Origin: Bacillota bacterium
Lineage (GTDB): Bacteria > Bacillota > Clostridia > Lachnospirales > Cellulosilyticaceae
NCBI GenBank assembly: GCA_023415525.1
Contig: JAEZKI010000346.1
Coordinates: 1-5,532 of the forward strand
Length of the DNA stretch: 5,532 nt
Reading direction: 5' to 3'
The position numbers and the translations under genes are program-made. Of the stretch, positions 5,221 through 5,532 are shown piece by piece; within the stretch, counting starts at the first letter, position 1; each line of letters begins with the position of its first letter. The notes under the pieces are model-generated. The model was not told the origin of the DNA and made no database searches. It saw nothing but the letters and a program-made list of their open reading frames with translations.

Positions 5221-5532
5221 GTGAAAAAGTGGATAACAAAAAGAATAGCTTTAGTATTGATGACCATACTATGTATCGGTCAAACGCTGAGCTATGGTGC
5301 AACTGTTCGGCTAGCAACCATTAAGGAGATACAGGGAACAGTTCAAGTTAAAAAGAATGGTGGAGAAAGGAAAATTAAGGCATTTAAGGGAATGAACCTT
5401 GAAGAAGGAGATACCTTACTTGTAGGACAAGATGGTAAATTAACCTTAAAGCTAGATGACGATAAAGAGATTGTATTAGATGCTAATACTACACTTAATC
5501 TGGAAAGTTTAGAAGAATTAGAAAATGGACAG
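5221..5532 (+). CDS. Secreted FecR-domain protein (3' end outside window)
   Basis: The frame is open from GTG at 5221 to the window end and gives the first 104 residues. Residues 1-27 form a Sec signal peptide: KKWITKR, then a hydrophobic core at about 9-20, with probable cleavage after SYGA (A27). C18 is not in a proper lipobox, so this is not read as a lipoprotein. From about residue 29 the sequence follows the FecR pattern: IKEIQGTVQV (34-43), a KG-N-L-x-x-GD turn (56-64), then VGQDGKLTLKL and DKEIVLDANTTLNL in strand-rich register (68-94). In Gram-negatives FecR regulates a sigma factor. In Firmicutes the same fold is found in exported proteins of mostly unknown role, so no signalling function is claimed. 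The gene follows copy B by 37 bases with no terminator or separate promoter seen, suggesting an operon and possibly a shared surface complex. Confidence 0.82.
   Translation, partial: MKKWITKRIALVLMTILCIGQTLSYGATVRLATIKEIQGTVQVKKNGGERKIKAFKGMNLEEGDTLLVGQDGKLTLKLDDDKEIVLDANTTLNLESLEELENGQ

Noticed and set aside
5272..5274. Lipobox cysteine (C18) in the FecR-domain protein
   Set aside because: The residues before it are T-I-L, which lack the small residue needed before the cysteine, and a normal signal-peptidase I site (SYGA) follows.
1..5532. tRNA, rRNA, riboswitch or CRISPR array
   Set aside because: No cloverleaf, conserved RNA motif or regularly spaced direct repeat was seen; the only regular repeats are protein-coding NHL blades.

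Overview
The window is AT-rich DNA with strong AGGAGG-type ribosome binding sites, TATAAT-type promoters and rho-independent terminators. Together with secreted 'stalk' (copper amine oxidase N1-like) domains and an oxygen-sensitive-looking FMN/4Fe-4S/FAD ene-reductase, this points to an anaerobic low-GC Firmicute of the Clostridia. A Lachnospiraceae-type relative such as Cellulosilyticum is a guess, not something the sequence proves.

Layout, left to right. (1) 1-723 (+): the 3' part of a secreted NHL-propeller/stalk-domain gene, cut by the window edge (copy A). (2) 755-811: a 26-bp perfect-stem terminator shared with the convergent gene that follows. (3) 833-2767 (-): a 644-residue Old Yellow Enzyme-type reductase with its own promoter. 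(4) 2923-3558 (-): a TetR-family regulator lying upstream of the reductase on the same strand. It has its own terminator overlapping its stop codon and a palindrome downstream of its promoter. (5) 3559-3830: a divergent intergenic region with a terminator-like hairpin between two outward-facing promoters. (6) 3831-5183 (+): a complete NHL-propeller/stalk protein (copy B), about two thirds identical to copy A without gaps. (7) 5221-5532 (+): the start of a secreted FecR-domain protein, probably in an operon with copy B and cut by the window edge.

There appear to be two functional units. One is a surface or extracellular module: NHL/stalk copies A and B plus the FecR-domain protein, all exported and probably binding or scaffolding at the cell wall. 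The other is a regulator-enzyme pair, TetR and an NADH-linked ene-reductase, which looks like a small inducible redox or detoxification cassette. This cassette lies on the opposite strand between the two NHL/stalk paralogues, so it may have been inserted into a tandem array. Nothing in the window is clearly an unprecedented system. The most useful leads are the paralogue/cassette arrangement, the candidate operators, the unusual active site of the reductase, and the pairing of an NHL/stalk protein with a FecR-domain protein.
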